Assembly (NCBI GenBank): GCA_001805575.1 | Contig: MHGN01000066.1 | Location: forward strand, 1-40,115 | Direction: 5' to 3' | DNA length: 40,115 nt | Source of the DNA: Omnitrophica WOR_2 bacterium RIFCSPHIGHO2_02_FULL_45_21 | GTDB taxonomy: Bacteria > Omnitrophota > Gorgyraeia > Gygaellales > UBA12090 | Shown here: positions 1-8,474 of the stretch, one piece after another | How positions within the stretch are numbered: position 1 is the stretch's first letter | Layout: every line of letters begins with the position of its first letter | Translations under genes and position numbers: made by a program | Notes under the pieces: model-generated | Database searches by the model: none | What the model was told of the DNA's origin: nothing | Seen by the model: only the letters and a program-made list of their open reading frames with translations

Positions 1-60
1 TTGCGCCTGGGCGGGGAGGGCAGAAAGAAAAAGAGCAAGAAAAAGAAAATTTGTTTTCAT
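1..60 (-). CDS. Secreted or outer-membrane protein, N-terminal signal peptide only (partial)
   Basis: Only the first 20 codons lie in the window and the gene runs off the left edge. The start ATG (60-58) overlaps the TGA stop of pgpA in an ATGA junction, which argues for translational coupling. The residues read as a classic Sec signal peptide: a short basic n-region (MKTN), a hydrophobic core rich in Leu, Phe and Ala, and an ALPAQAQ-type cleavage region. The mature protein is outside the window, so no function can be given beyond export across the inner membrane. Confidence 0.6.
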   Translation of the reverse strand, partial: MKTNFLFLALFLSALPAQAQ

Positions 61-593
61 ACAATGAGCCGACGCAGAAGCTGGAGGATAATATTGACGA
101 AAAGGCCAGCCATCAGGTCATCCCCCATAACTCCAATGCCCCCTTTAAGTTTATCAATCTTGCAGATGGGATACGGCTTAAGCCCGTCCATAATCCGAAA
201 AAGAATAAAACCCAGCAGGCCAAAACTCAAGGAATAAGGCAGAAACAATAAACCCGCGAGCATTCCGTTAAAATCATCAATTACAATCTCGCGGGCATCC
301 TTACTCCTGAAAAGCTCCTCTGCCTTATCGGTGATTAGAAAACCTAAACTCGTGATTATTAAAACAGAACTCAAATGCGCGGCGGTATTGCCGCGAATAA
401 AAAAAATATAGGCAAAAAAAGCTGCTAATGAGGCCAGGGTGCCCGGTAAAAATTTGCTGTAACCGAGATAGAAAACACTACTTAACAGCTTAATCAAGTT
501 AAACCCCGCCCTTGTGCACAAGCCCCGCTCCTGCGAGCAGTGACAGGGGGTGAAACTACTTGTAGTGAACGAAGCCAAACTACCTCTGCCCAT
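57..593 (-). CDS. pgpA: Phosphatidylglycerophosphatase A
   Basis: Dephosphorylates phosphatidylglycerophosphate to phosphatidylglycerol at the inner membrane, the step after PgsA. Family motifs are visible: a FLPGTLAS stretch (48-55), the acidic IVIDDF segment (103-108), FRIMDGLKPYP (132-142) and the C-terminal GGIGVMGDDLMAG (151-163), with hydrophobic segments between them. It follows pgsA with a 14-bp overlap if the ATG at 593 is used. Residues 1 to about 32 have no family resemblance and are encoded by three successive palindromes (511-566), so the true start may be TTG at 521 or TTG at 497, just before the conserved part. The function is secure; the start is not. Confidence 0.88.
   Translation of the reverse strand: MGRGSLASFTTSSFTPCHCSQERGLCTRAGFNLIKLLSSVFYLGYSKFLPGTLASLAAFFAYIFFIRGNTAAHLSSVLIITSLGFLITDKAEELFRSKDAREIVIDDFNGMLAGLLFLPYSLSFGLLGFILFRIMDGLKPYPICKIDKLKGGIGVMGDDLMAGLFVNIILQLLRRLIV
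511..566. repeat. Cluster of three small palindromes at the pgpA 5' end
   Basis: Three palindromes lie in a row: CTTGTGCACAAG (511-522), GCTC-CTGC-GAGC (527-538) and ACTAC-TT-GTAGT (555-566). They fall between the end of pgsA and the conserved part of pgpA and encode the unconserved N-terminus of the long pgpA reading frame. They look like a small intergenic hairpin element that happens to be open in this frame. Confidence 0.5.
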
Positions 594-1173
594 TTTTTAA
601 GCCTAAGAAAAGCTGGCGGTTAGACCAGATATACGATATGCCTGAAATAAGGGTGAGCGCTACCGTAGAAAGCATGCTCAAATCAATAATGCTGCCTATT
701 CTCTTATCAAAAACAGGACTCCAGGAAAAATAGGTCTTCATTACGTCTTTAAAAACGAGCGAAGCCAGGATAATAATGATCGCGGCCATCTGGGAAACGG
801 TCTTATGCTTTCCGCTTTTAGAGGCGGCAATAACCACGCCTTTGGAGAAAGCAAAAAGCCGCAAGGAGGTTATCAGGAGTTCGCGCCCGATAATCACGAT
901 TACGCACCAGGCAGGGATAAGCTGCAGCTGGATAAAACTCAAAAAAGCAGCCAAGACCAGAATCTTGTCCGCTATAGGATCCATAATCCTGCCGAAATCA
1001 GTGATAAGATTCCTGGACTTGGCAATCATTCCGTCAAATAAGTCAGTAAGGGCGGCGGCTACAAAAATAACCAAGGCCAGGCCTTTGGAAGTTAAACCCT
1101 TAGAGAAGATAAAAAACATAAAAACAAAAGTAAGGATTATCCGTGAAACGGTGAGTTTATTGGGTAGGTTCAT
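580..1173 (-). CDS. pgsA: CDP-diacylglycerol--glycerol-3-phosphate 3-phosphatidyltransferase
   Basis: Integral membrane enzyme that makes phosphatidylglycerophosphate from CDP-diacylglycerol and glycerol-3-phosphate. Its 197 residues are normal for the family. The CDP-alcohol phosphotransferase signature is present as D44, D47-G48, A51, G61, D65 and D69. The usual Arg after the Ala is Lys (K52), a conservative change. About five or six hydrophobic segments are visible. It sits directly upstream of pgpA, so two consecutive steps of phosphatidylglycerol synthesis are adjacent. Confidence 0.93.
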   Translation of the reverse strand: MNLPNKLTVSRIILTFVFMFFIFSKGLTSKGLALVIFVAAALTDLFDGMIAKSRNLITDFGRIMDPIADKILVLAAFLSFIQLQLIPAWCVIVIIGRELLITSLRLFAFSKGVVIAASKSGKHKTVSQMAAIIIILASLVFKDVMKTYFSWSPVFDKRIGSIIDLSMLSTVALTLISGISYIWSNRQLFLGLKNGQR

Positions 1174-1247
1174 CTATTCGTAACTCGTAACTAACTAAAA
1201 GTTAAAGTTAAGGTTTGTTTTCTATGACTCAGCATTAACCTTTTGTA

Positions 1248-2510
1248 TTACACTATCTCCCCTACCAAATCATATTCGTAGGTAGCGGTAATCCTGGCCT
1301 TGACGAATGTGCCGGATTCTAAATGTTGAGCCGTCTTAACATAGACTAAGCCGTCAACCTCAGGCGCATCAATGCTAAGACGGCCAAGATAGGTCCCATC
1401 TGAATCTTGTTCGTCAATCAAAACCTCTAGTTCCTGAGCTAAAAATTTCTGATTTAACCTGTTAGATATCTCTTGCTGAGCCTGCATAATGGCATCAAAG
1501 CGCTCTTCTTTAATTTTATCCGGCACAGGATTGGAATATTCAAAAGCGGCAGTGCCTTCCTCTCTTGAATATCTAAAAACACCCAGACGTTCAAATTGCT
1601 GCTCTTTGACAAAAGAAAGAAGCTCGCTAAACTCCTTATCCGTCTCTTGGGGAAAACCCACGAGCAAAGAAGTGCGGATGGCCACTCCGGGAATTCTTTT
1701 GCGCAAGGAGGAAAGAAGCTTGATTATTTTTTTCTTATCGGTTGGCCGGCGCATTGCTTTTAAGATGCGGTTATTGATATGTTGTAATGGCAAATCCACA
1801 TATTTACAAATTCTTGACTCATCGGCTATCAAACGCATCAATCCGTCCGTCAAATGCCGCGGATGCAGATAGAGAATCCTTAACCAGCGGACATTCTTAA
1901 GCGAAGCGCTTATTTTACGCAGCAGTGTAGTAAACTCTAATTTTTTGTAGATGTCTAAGCCGTAGGCGCTGGTATCCTGTCCGATAATATTAATCTCTTG
2001 CTTGCCTGCCTTATCCATAGTGCGCACTTCTTCTAATATTGATTCCATTGTGCGGCTTTGAAGACGGCCCTTAATCTTAGGAATGACGCAGAAGCTACAG
2101 CTATGGTTACAACCCTCAGAAATCTTTAGATAAGCAAAATGCCGGGGCGTCAGCGGGAAACTTTCATTATTCTCGTTACCTAAAGCCATCCTTCCCACAA
2201 AGGCATCTACCTCTTTAAGATGGACCTTGAGCTCTTCTTTATAACGTTGAACCAGGCATCCGGCAACAATCACTTTCTGCAGGCGGCCCTCTTTTTTTAA
2301 GTCAATGAGGCCTAAGATTGCGTCAATGGATTCTTTCTTTGCCTGCTCAATAAAAGAACAGGTATTCACCAGGCCTATCTCGGCATCCTGGATATCCACA
2401 ATCTGATAACCCTTTCTGCTAAGGTATCCCAGAAGATTTTGCGAATCTACCAGATTCCGCGGACAGCCTAAGCTCAAAATTCCCACTTTATTGGCTTTAC
2501 TTTTATTCAT
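1248..2510 (-). CDS. rimO: Ribosomal protein S12 methylthiotransferase RimO
   Basis: Radical SAM enzyme that methylthiolates the conserved Asp of ribosomal protein S12. The 420 residues show the expected layout. An N-terminal UPF0004 domain has cluster-binding cysteines C16 (LGCPRN), C51 (NTCSF) and C85 (AGCL). The radical SAM core carries C134-x3-C138-x2-C141. A C-terminal TRAM domain covers roughly 355-420. The LGCPRN motif and the length favour RimO over the tRNA enzyme MiaB. It lies 31 bp downstream of rodZ in the ftsK-rodZ-rimO-pgsA-pgpA run. Confidence 0.95.
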   Translation of the reverse strand: MNKSKANKVGILSLGCPRNLVDSQNLLGYLSRKGYQIVDIQDAEIGLVNTCSFIEQAKKESIDAILGLIDLKKEGRLQKVIVAGCLVQRYKEELKVHLKEVDAFVGRMALGNENNESFPLTPRHFAYLKISEGCNHSCSFCVIPKIKGRLQSRTMESILEEVRTMDKAGKQEINIIGQDTSAYGLDIYKKLEFTTLLRKISASLKNVRWLRILYLHPRHLTDGLMRLIADESRICKYVDLPLQHINNRILKAMRRPTDKKKIIKLLSSLRKRIPGVAIRTSLLVGFPQETDKEFSELLSFVKEQQFERLGVFRYSREEGTAAFEYSNPVPDKIKEERFDAIMQAQQEISNRLNQKFLAQELEVLIDEQDSDGTYLGRLSIDAPEVDGLVYVKTAQHLESGTFVKARITATYEYDLVGEIV

Positions 2511-2541
2511 CTTGCTCTTTTAGATGCGGCTGGCTAAGGTT

Positions 2542-3426
2542 TTAAGGGTTAATCTTGAGCCCTTGGCGGTTGATAAGTATATTTTTAAGCTGTTGATTTT
2601 TCCTGCCTAAAGAAGAAAATAGCTTACCGTCAACTTCAAGCGCTATGGCTGCGGCGTTGCCTACGAAGAGCTCAATATTGTCTTTTGCTCTCCAGCTCTC
2701 GGCATTACCTTTACGCAAGAGGCCCTGATAAATCGTGCGGCCGTCAACTTTAACTTTGATAAAGCTTTCCTCTTTGGCGCGGATTACCAAGGTGATTTCT
2801 TTTAGTTTTGATTCTTGGGGGGGAAGAGTTAAAGAAGAGGCGGAATGAGCAGGGGTTTTTGAGGAGGCAGGCCCCGGCGTGGTTTGTGTTTTAGAAGGCC
2901 TCTTTGGGCTTAGAGGAACCTCTGGCTTGTGGACAGCGGGCTTGCTGACGCGGGAAAGTTTTTTCATTACCATTATACATCCCCTCAAAACTAAGAGCAT
3001 AAAAAACGCGCCCGCGACAACCGAGAGGACGGCTAAAATTATTTTCTTTTTTTCCATGATAAAACTAACCAAGGAATTTTTAATGCCTTTTAGCTGCTTG
3101 TGCCCCTCGGGGTACTTAAGGGATTCTTTTGCATCTGGCCTCATCGGGCCTGCCCCCCGAGGGGGGCCTGGCTTAAGGAGATGCTTTGCGGCAGTTGTAA
3201 GAGGATATTCTTTTGAAAATTCCTTCCAGTCAACTCGCAAGAAACGGCAGTAGATCTTCAGGAACCCCTTTAAATACACAGGGTCAATATTATCTAAGCG
3301 GCCTTCTCCTTCCAGGGCCCTGAGTACCGCAGGAGATATCTTGGTATTCTTGCTTACTTCAGCTATAGAATATCCATTTTCTTCGCGAACGCTCTTTAAG
3401 TATGCGCCGGCATTCTGCATAGTCAC
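2542..3426 (-). CDS. rodZ: RodZ-like cytoskeletal membrane protein (HTH + TM + DUF4115)
   Basis: Bitopic inner-membrane protein that in other bacteria links MreB to the wall-elongation machinery. Residues about 8-72 form the Cro/C1-type helix-turn-helix domain of RodZ. A positively charged stretch precedes one transmembrane helix at about 128-150. A Pro/Ser/Thr-rich periplasmic linker (about 160-205) leads to a beta-rich DUF4115 domain (about 211-290). The start overlaps the ftsK stop in an ATGA junction. The cytoplasmic linker at residues 87-92 is encoded by a 16-bp GC palindrome (3152-3167), probably a hairpin element tolerated in frame. Confidence 0.85.
   Translation of the reverse strand: MTMQNAGAYLKSVREENGYSIAEVSKNTKISPAVLRALEGEGRLDNIDPVYLKGFLKIYCRFLRVDWKEFSKEYPLTTAAKHLLKPGPPRGAGPMRPDAKESLKYPEGHKQLKGIKNSLVSFIMEKKKIILAVLSVVAGAFFMLLVLRGCIMVMKKLSRVSKPAVHKPEVPLSPKRPSKTQTTPGPASSKTPAHSASSLTLPPQESKLKEITLVIRAKEESFIKVKVDGRTIYQGLLRKGNAESWRAKDNIELFVGNAAAIALEVDGKLFSSLGRKNQQLKNILINRQGLKINP
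3152..3167. repeat. GC palindrome inside the rodZ linker
   Basis: GCCCCCC-GA-GGGGGGC, a perfect 7-bp inverted repeat. It encodes part of the unconserved linker between the HTH domain and the membrane helix. A second, weaker CCCC-TC-GGGG palindrome lies nearby at about 3103-3112, and both are followed by CTTAAGG. Confidence 0.5.
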
Positions 3427-5645
3427 TCTTTTACCTCGTCTCTTTCAACCTCTTCCTGGATAAATCCGTGTTCACTCAACCAGGAGTCCCGGTCAATGAG
3501 TATCTTGCGTGGCTTACTTCCCTGGAACGAGCCCACAATACCTTCCTGCTCCATAGCGTCAATAATTCTTGCGGCTCTGGCATAGCCCAGCATCAGCCTT
3601 CTTTGTAAGATGGAGACCGACGCCTGATTGCTCTCTAATATCAAACGCACTGCCTGATCAAACAATTCGTCTTTTTCTCTTTCAGAAAGATTCAATGCCC
3701 TTGCCTGTTCTTTGAGAATTTCTTCCTCAAAAACCGGCTCTGCCTGACTCTTGATAAATTCAACTACCCTCTCAATCTCGGAGTCTCGTAAAAGCGAGCC
3801 CTGGGCGCGAATCAACCTTGACTCCCCCGGGCGCATAAAGAGCATATCGCCTCTTCCTAAAAGCTTATCCGCGCCATTGGCATCCAGCACGGTGCGCGAG
3901 TCCACCTTTGAGGCGACCTTAAAAGAAATCCTGGCGGGAAAATTCGCTTTGATCACTCCGGTGATCACGTCAACCGACGGCCGCTGGGTAGCCAGAATCA
4001 AATGTATCCCTACTGCCCGCGACAACTGGGCTAAGCGGGTGATGGCATTCTCAATAGTATTGGCGGCAATCGCCATAAGGTCAGCCAATTCATCAATGAC
4101 CACTATAATATAGGAAAGCTTATCTGGCTCCTTTTGATTATAGGATTCAATGTTGCGGGAGCCTGCCTTTGCCAGAAGCTTATATCTTTCCTCCATTTCG
4201 CTGACCACCCAGTTTAAGGCATTAGCAACCTTCCTGGCATCGGTAACTACCGGAGATAAGAGATGCGGCAGTCCGTTATACACCGAGAGCTCAACCATTT
4301 TGGGGTCAACCATGAGGAATTTTGCCTCTTCCGGAGTTGCCCGATAAAGTATGGAAAGAATCAGGGAATTTACGCAGACCGTCTTGCCTGAACCGGTGGT
4401 CCCGGCAATCAAAAGATGGGGCATCTCAGCTAAATCCGAAACCACGCTCTTACCGGTTATATCTTTGCCTAAAGCCAGGGTGAGCTTACTTTGAGCGTTC
4501 TGAAATTCAGGGCTGGATAAAACCTCTTTCAGATAAACCGCGCCGATTGAGCTATTGGGAACTTCTATCCCTACTCGGCTTTTCCCGGGAATCGGCGCCA
4601 CAATCCTTACTGACTGCGCCTTCATGCTCAAGGCAATATCGTCGCCAAGCGAGACAATCCTCTGCACCTTCACTCCCGGGGCGGGCTCAAGTTCGTAGCG
4701 GGTAATCGCCGGGCCGCGCTCAATATTGGTTACCCGCACCGAGACGCCAAAATCCAATAACGTATCCTCTAAGATATGGGCGTTTCCGGTTAAATCCTCC
4801 TCAAGCACCTTTCTTGATGCGGACGCGGCAGGGTCATCGAGCAGGCCTAAAGAAGGAAGCTGATAGGCGCCGCTCTTAAGCTGGACTGATTTTGCTTTTA
4901 CGGCTTTAATCTCCTGAGGCCCCTGATTAAGCTTAAGCTCAATTTTAGATCCGGCTAAGGCCTGCTTCTGGCTGACAGGCAACTCTTCCCCGGCTATGGA
5001 TACCTCTTGAAGCTTCTCCTTATTTCTCTTCATCAACGGATTCAGGTTTAACCGATTAGAAACTGCAGGACGGCTAAAAAAGATAAAGAGGTTTCTAAGT
5101 GGGTTTATTCGGGGAAGCTTGAGCTTTGCCTTTACCGCCTCTGTTATTTTCAGGACAAACCGCGAAAGTAAAAACTCCATTACCAGAACGCAGGACAATA
5201 GAGCCAGAGTGATCACAATCACCCAGCCGCCGGTTCCGAAATAGTTAACCAGAAACCGAGAGAAGATAAAACCAATTAAGCCGCCCCGCCGAAAGCATAC
5301 CTCGCTTTGGCCTGAGGTCATGGCCATTAAACTGCTCAGCGAAAATGCAAGTAACAACAGTCCGGGAAGCCGAAAAGGCAGGAAAAAATTCCTCTCCCTA
5401 AATTTACCCAAGCCCCAGGAAAATAGGATCAGAGGCAAAAGATAACTTACCCAGCCAAAAATAAAGAACAAGCCGAAGGAAAATCCTGCCCCAAAGATAC
5501 GGATGAGATTTTTTGCCGGTGAATTTGCGGGAAAGCTTAAGAAAGACAGATCCTGGGGACTGTAAGAAATCAGACCTAAAAAAATCAGAAGCCCGACAGC
5601 AATAAGGATGATGGCTTTAATTTCATTGAGATGGCTGTGATTCAT
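3423..5645 (-). CDS. ftsK: DNA translocase FtsK/SpoIIIE
   Basis: Septal DNA pump that clears and segregates the chromosome terminus at division. The 740-residue protein has a compact N-terminal membrane domain with about four or five hydrophobic segments (10-165). A short charged linker follows, then the motor: the alpha domain (about 280-400) and the RecA-like beta domain with Walker A GTTGSGKT (415-422) and a Walker B of the VVIDELADL type. A C-terminal winged-helix gamma domain (about 665-730) reads the polarity sequences. The linker is much shorter than in E. coli FtsK and resembles SpoIIIE. It starts 9 bp downstream of pnp. Confidence 0.95.
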   Translation of the reverse strand: MNHSHLNEIKAIILIAVGLLIFLGLISYSPQDLSFLSFPANSPAKNLIRIFGAGFSFGLFFIFGWVSYLLPLILFSWGLGKFRERNFFLPFRLPGLLLLAFSLSSLMAMTSGQSEVCFRRGGLIGFIFSRFLVNYFGTGGWVIVITLALLSCVLVMEFLLSRFVLKITEAVKAKLKLPRINPLRNLFIFFSRPAVSNRLNLNPLMKRNKEKLQEVSIAGEELPVSQKQALAGSKIELKLNQGPQEIKAVKAKSVQLKSGAYQLPSLGLLDDPAASASRKVLEEDLTGNAHILEDTLLDFGVSVRVTNIERGPAITRYELEPAPGVKVQRIVSLGDDIALSMKAQSVRIVAPIPGKSRVGIEVPNSSIGAVYLKEVLSSPEFQNAQSKLTLALGKDITGKSVVSDLAEMPHLLIAGTTGSGKTVCVNSLILSILYRATPEEAKFLMVDPKMVELSVYNGLPHLLSPVVTDARKVANALNWVVSEMEERYKLLAKAGSRNIESYNQKEPDKLSYIIVVIDELADLMAIAANTIENAITRLAQLSRAVGIHLILATQRPSVDVITGVIKANFPARISFKVASKVDSRTVLDANGADKLLGRGDMLFMRPGESRLIRAQGSLLRDSEIERVVEFIKSQAEPVFEEEILKEQARALNLSEREKDELFDQAVRLILESNQASVSILQRRLMLGYARAARIIDAMEQEGIVGSFQGSKPRKILIDRDSWLSEHGFIQEEVERDEVKE

Positions 5646-5654
5646 CTAAAAATT

Positions 5655-7748
5655 TCAGGAGAGAGACGGTGGATCTGCCTGTTTCTTGCTCAGGTTTACC
5701 CTGCCCAACTCGTCAATGCCGATGACTTTAACATTTACCTCATCGCCGAGCTTAACCGCATCTTCAACATTCTTGATGAATTTATTGGATAACTCTGAAA
5801 CATGAATCAGGCCTTCTTTATTCGGCAGGATTTCGCAGAAGGCGCCAAAAGGCATAATCCGTTTTATCTTACCGGCATAAATTTTCCCCACCTCAGGCGC
5901 TTCAGTGAGGCCCTTAATTATGTCAATTGCCTTTTGGGATGCCTGGGCATCATTGGATGCCACCAAAACCGAGCCGTCGTCTTCAATATCAATGGAAACC
6001 CCTGTGGAATGGATGATTTTCTTGATCGTCTTTCCTCCCGGGCCGATTAGCTCTCCAATCTTTGCGGTATCAATCTTTAGTACGGTGATGCGGGGAGCAA
6101 ATGCGGAGAGTTCCTGGCGCGGCCGGGCTATGGATAGTTTCATCTTCTCTAAAATCGCCAGCCGCGCCTTCCTGGCATCGCTCAAGGCCTTTTCAATCAA
6201 ATCAAAATCTATACCGGAAATTTTTAAATCTAACTGAATTGCGGTAATGCCTTCTTCGGTGCCGGCAACTTTAAAATCCATATCTCCAAAATGGTCTTCC
6301 AGGCCGTTAATATCCGTAAGCACAATCTGGCGCTTGCCTTCTTTAATCAATCCCAGAGCCACTCCGGCAACCGGACGCCTGATCGGCACTCCGGCATCCA
6401 TCAGGGATAAAGTTGAGGCGCAGACCGTAGCCATGCTTGATGAACCGTTGGATTCTAATATTTCCGAGACCACCCGAACGGTATAAGGAAATTCTTCCTT
6501 CGCCGGCATCACCGGAGAAAGCGACTTCTCAGCCAGGGCCCCGTGGCCGATTTCGCGCCTGCCCGGACCCCTCATCGGCGCTGTCTCGCCAACCGAAAAA
6601 GGCGGAAAGCTGTAATGGAGCATAAAGGTCTTGGTAGTCTCGCCTTCTAAGGGCTCTAATCTCTGCTCATCGCTGGCTGTGCCCAGGGTAGTTACGGCTA
6701 AACTCTGGGTTTCTCCTCGGGTAAACAGGCCTGAGCCGTGGGTGCGGGGAAGGGTGCCGATCTCGCAGGTTATCGGGCGGATGTCTCCGGGTGAACGGTT
6801 ATCAATGCGGATTCCTTTCTCAAGGATATAATTGCGCACAATCTGTTTCTCGATTTCCTCCAGACAAAGGCGTACATCCTTGGCTACGTGTCCTTGGAGG
6901 GTAAACTTTTCCTCTAATTCTTTTGCCAGGTTAGCTACGGCGTCTTCCCTCTGCTCCTTACCGGATAAAAGACAAATTTCTTTGAGCCTGTTCTCGGACA
7001 GCGATTTAACCGAATCAAATAACGCCTGATCAATCTTCTTGAATTCAAGTTGCTGCTTTAGAACGCCGGCTTCTCTGGCAAAGTCATCCTGCATCTTGAT
7101 CAACTCTCTAATGGTATCAAATCCAAAATGAATGGCTTTTAAAACCAATTCCTCAGAGACCTCTTTGAGCCTAGACTCAAGCATCATCACGCCATCGCGG
7201 TTACCCACAACTACTAAATCAAGCGAGCTCTTTTCAATCTCCGCGTAGGTTGGGTTAATCACAAATTGCCCGTCCAGGTAACCTACTCTTACCGCGCCTA
7301 TCGGCCCGTTAAAAGGGATATCCGAAATAGTTAGCGCGCAAGATGCGCCGTTTACCGCCAGAACGTCCGGGTCGTTCTCTCCGTCACTGGAGAGAACTAT
7401 GCCAATAAGCTGCACCTCATGGAACATGCCATCGGGAAAAAGCGGCCTGATCGGCCGGTCAATAAGGCGGGCGGTGAGAATCTCGCTTTCTGAAGGCCTT
7501 CCTTCGCGTTTAAAGAATCCGCCGGGGATCCTTCCTGCGGCATAGGTCTTCTCCTGATATTCCACCGTCAGAGGAAAAAACCCCAAGGCTTCCTTTGACT
7601 GCTTGGACATACAGGCAGTGACTAAGACTACGGTCCCGCCGTAACGCACCACCACCGAGCCGTTTGCCTGCTTGGCAATCTTTCCGCTTTCAATGAACAA
7701 ATCCTGTTTTCCGCATTTAATACCCGTCTGCTTTTCATTCGTTTTCAT
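5655..7748 (-). CDS. pnp: Polyribonucleotide nucleotidyltransferase (PNPase)
   Basis: Phosphorolytic 3'-5' exoribonuclease of the RNA degradosome. The 697 residues contain two RNase PH domains, with the catalytic second core around FTRGETQSLAVTTLG and the GDMDFKVAGT segment. An alpha-helical linker lies between them. A KH domain (about 550-610, with the IGPGGKTIKK loop) and a C-terminal S1 domain (about 620-690, KRIMPFGAFCEI) complete the expected order. An AGGA about 9 nt before the ATG is a plausible ribosome binding site. The rpsO-pnp order is widely conserved; here the two genes are separated by 317 bp holding a repeat element. Confidence 0.97.
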   Translation of the reverse strand: MKTNEKQTGIKCGKQDLFIESGKIAKQANGSVVVRYGGTVVLVTACMSKQSKEALGFFPLTVEYQEKTYAAGRIPGGFFKREGRPSESEILTARLIDRPIRPLFPDGMFHEVQLIGIVLSSDGENDPDVLAVNGASCALTISDIPFNGPIGAVRVGYLDGQFVINPTYAEIEKSSLDLVVVGNRDGVMMLESRLKEVSEELVLKAIHFGFDTIRELIKMQDDFAREAGVLKQQLEFKKIDQALFDSVKSLSENRLKEICLLSGKEQREDAVANLAKELEEKFTLQGHVAKDVRLCLEEIEKQIVRNYILEKGIRIDNRSPGDIRPITCEIGTLPRTHGSGLFTRGETQSLAVTTLGTASDEQRLEPLEGETTKTFMLHYSFPPFSVGETAPMRGPGRREIGHGALAEKSLSPVMPAKEEFPYTVRVVSEILESNGSSSMATVCASTLSLMDAGVPIRRPVAGVALGLIKEGKRQIVLTDINGLEDHFGDMDFKVAGTEEGITAIQLDLKISGIDFDLIEKALSDARKARLAILEKMKLSIARPRQELSAFAPRITVLKIDTAKIGELIGPGGKTIKKIIHSTGVSIDIEDDGSVLVASNDAQASQKAIDIIKGLTEAPEVGKIYAGKIKRIMPFGAFCEILPNKEGLIHVSELSNKFIKNVEDAVKLGDEVNVKVIGIDELGRVNLSKKQADPPSLS

Positions 7749-7878
7749 TTGTCAGTATCCTATAAGTTATTGACTTTTGCTTTAGCAATAGACATTTTAT
7801 TTAAAACTCTAAACTTGAAACACTAAACTCTTCCCCTAAAAGCGGTCCTCCTGCCTAATATTAAATAAATGGCGGAAA

Positions 7879-7992
7879 AATGGAGCCCCTCCCAGGCTAA
7901 AGCCTGGGGTTCCTTGCTTGGCGAAATACTTGAGCGGCCAAACCCATCCGCCCAGCCATCGGCGGGGCGGTTTTTGGCCGCGAAAGTATAAA
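7879..7992. repeat. 114-bp dispersed repeat, copy 1 (rpsO-pnp gap)
   Basis: This segment matches 28553-28666 over 114 bp in the same orientation with a single difference (G versus A near 7906). It has two hairpins. The first is CCCAGGCT-AA-AGCCTGGG (7891-7908), extendable by flanking GGAGCC/GGTTCC. The second has outer arms GCGGCCAAA (7934-7942) and TTTGGCCGC (7973-7981), with an inner CCGCC/GGCGG stem. No coding signal was recognised. The form suggests a small non-autonomous mobile or REP-like element. Confidence 0.85.
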
Positions 7993-8007
7993 CTCAAAAC
8001 ACAAAGC

Positions 8008-8058
8008 CCAAAACTCAAAATAGAGATCTATTTTTAACATTTAGATTTTGGGTTTTGG
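8008..8058. repeat. AT-rich inverted repeat downstream of rpsO
   Basis: The arms at 8008-8021 and 8045-8058 pair over 14 bp with one mismatch. Nested inside is the 18-bp palindrome AAAATAGA-GA-TCTATTTT (8017-8034). It begins about 8 bp past the rpsO stop. The distal side on the minus strand is not a clean U-tract, so this may be a processing site or 3' stabiliser for rpsO mRNA rather than a standard intrinsic terminator. Confidence 0.45.
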
Positions 8059-8065
8059 ATTGCAG

Positions 8066-8341
8066 CTACTTTCTTAAATTCAATTTCTCAATGATTTCCT
8101 GATATTTCTTATTGTCTTCTTTTTTAAGATAATTTAAGAGCCTGCGCCTTTTACTGACAAGGACTAACAGGCCTCTTCGCGAATGGTGGTCTTTCTTATG
8201 CAGCTTAAAATGCTCGCCTAACTGGTTGATGCGTTCAGTTAAAAGGGCAACCTGCACCACGGCCGAGCCGGTGTCCTGGGGATGCTCTTTGAAACTTGAG
8301 ATTATCTTTTGCTTTTTCGTTTTTTCTAATACCAACGTCAT
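8066..8341 (-). CDS. rpsO: 30S ribosomal protein S15
   Basis: Primary 16S rRNA-binding protein of the small subunit platform. The 91 residues show the S15 signature region: [16 protein letters not shown], then the [27 protein letters not shown] core. An AGGAGGTGA Shine-Dalgarno abuts the ATG at 8341 with only about 3 nt spacing. The TTG two codons downstream would have a more usual spacing of 9 nt, so the start could be either. A strong promoter lies upstream (8367-8395). Confidence 0.97.
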   Translation of the reverse strand: MTLVLEKTKKQKIISSFKEHPQDTGSAVVQVALLTERINQLGEHFKLHKKDHHSRRGLLVLVSKRRRLLNYLKKEDNKKYQEIIEKLNLRK

Positions 8342-8366
8342 TCACCTCCTCGCCTATTAGTGTCTA

Positions 8367-8395
8367 AGTATACTACACTAAGCGCAAATCGTCAA
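8367..8395 (-). promoter_or_regulatory. Sigma70-type promoter for rpsO
   Basis: On the minus strand TTGACG (8395-8390), a 17-bp spacer and TATACT (8372-8367) lie about 25 bp before the rpsO start. The match to the housekeeping consensus is close and placement is correct. Confidence 0.75.
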
Positions 8396-8474
8396 GCAAA
8401 ATTGCCTTCGGGCGGAGACTTCTGGAGATTTTGCGCAGACATACTCTCCTATACTCTCAAGGATTTTGGTATGT

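Larger units (their letters stand above)
7749..8065. other. Intergenic region between rpsO and pnp
   Basis: No gene seen. It holds the 114-bp repeat (7879-7992), an AT-rich stretch upstream of pnp with repeated AAACTCTAAACTTGAAAC-like low-complexity sequence, and an inverted repeat beyond the rpsO stop (8008-8058). No convincing promoter for pnp was found; TTGCTA-N17-TTATAG about 20-40 nt before the pnp start is only a weak candidate. Confidence 0.6.

Noticed and set aside
776-1183. Plus-strand open frames opposite pgsA (and similar long frames opposite ftsK, pnp, mgtE, murA and others)
   Set aside because: They are shadows of well-conserved minus-strand genes, with no start signals or family features of their own.
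7836-8018. Open frame of 60 codons on the minus strand
   Set aside because: It is made mostly of the 114-bp hairpin repeat, has no ribosome binding site and no recognisable protein features.
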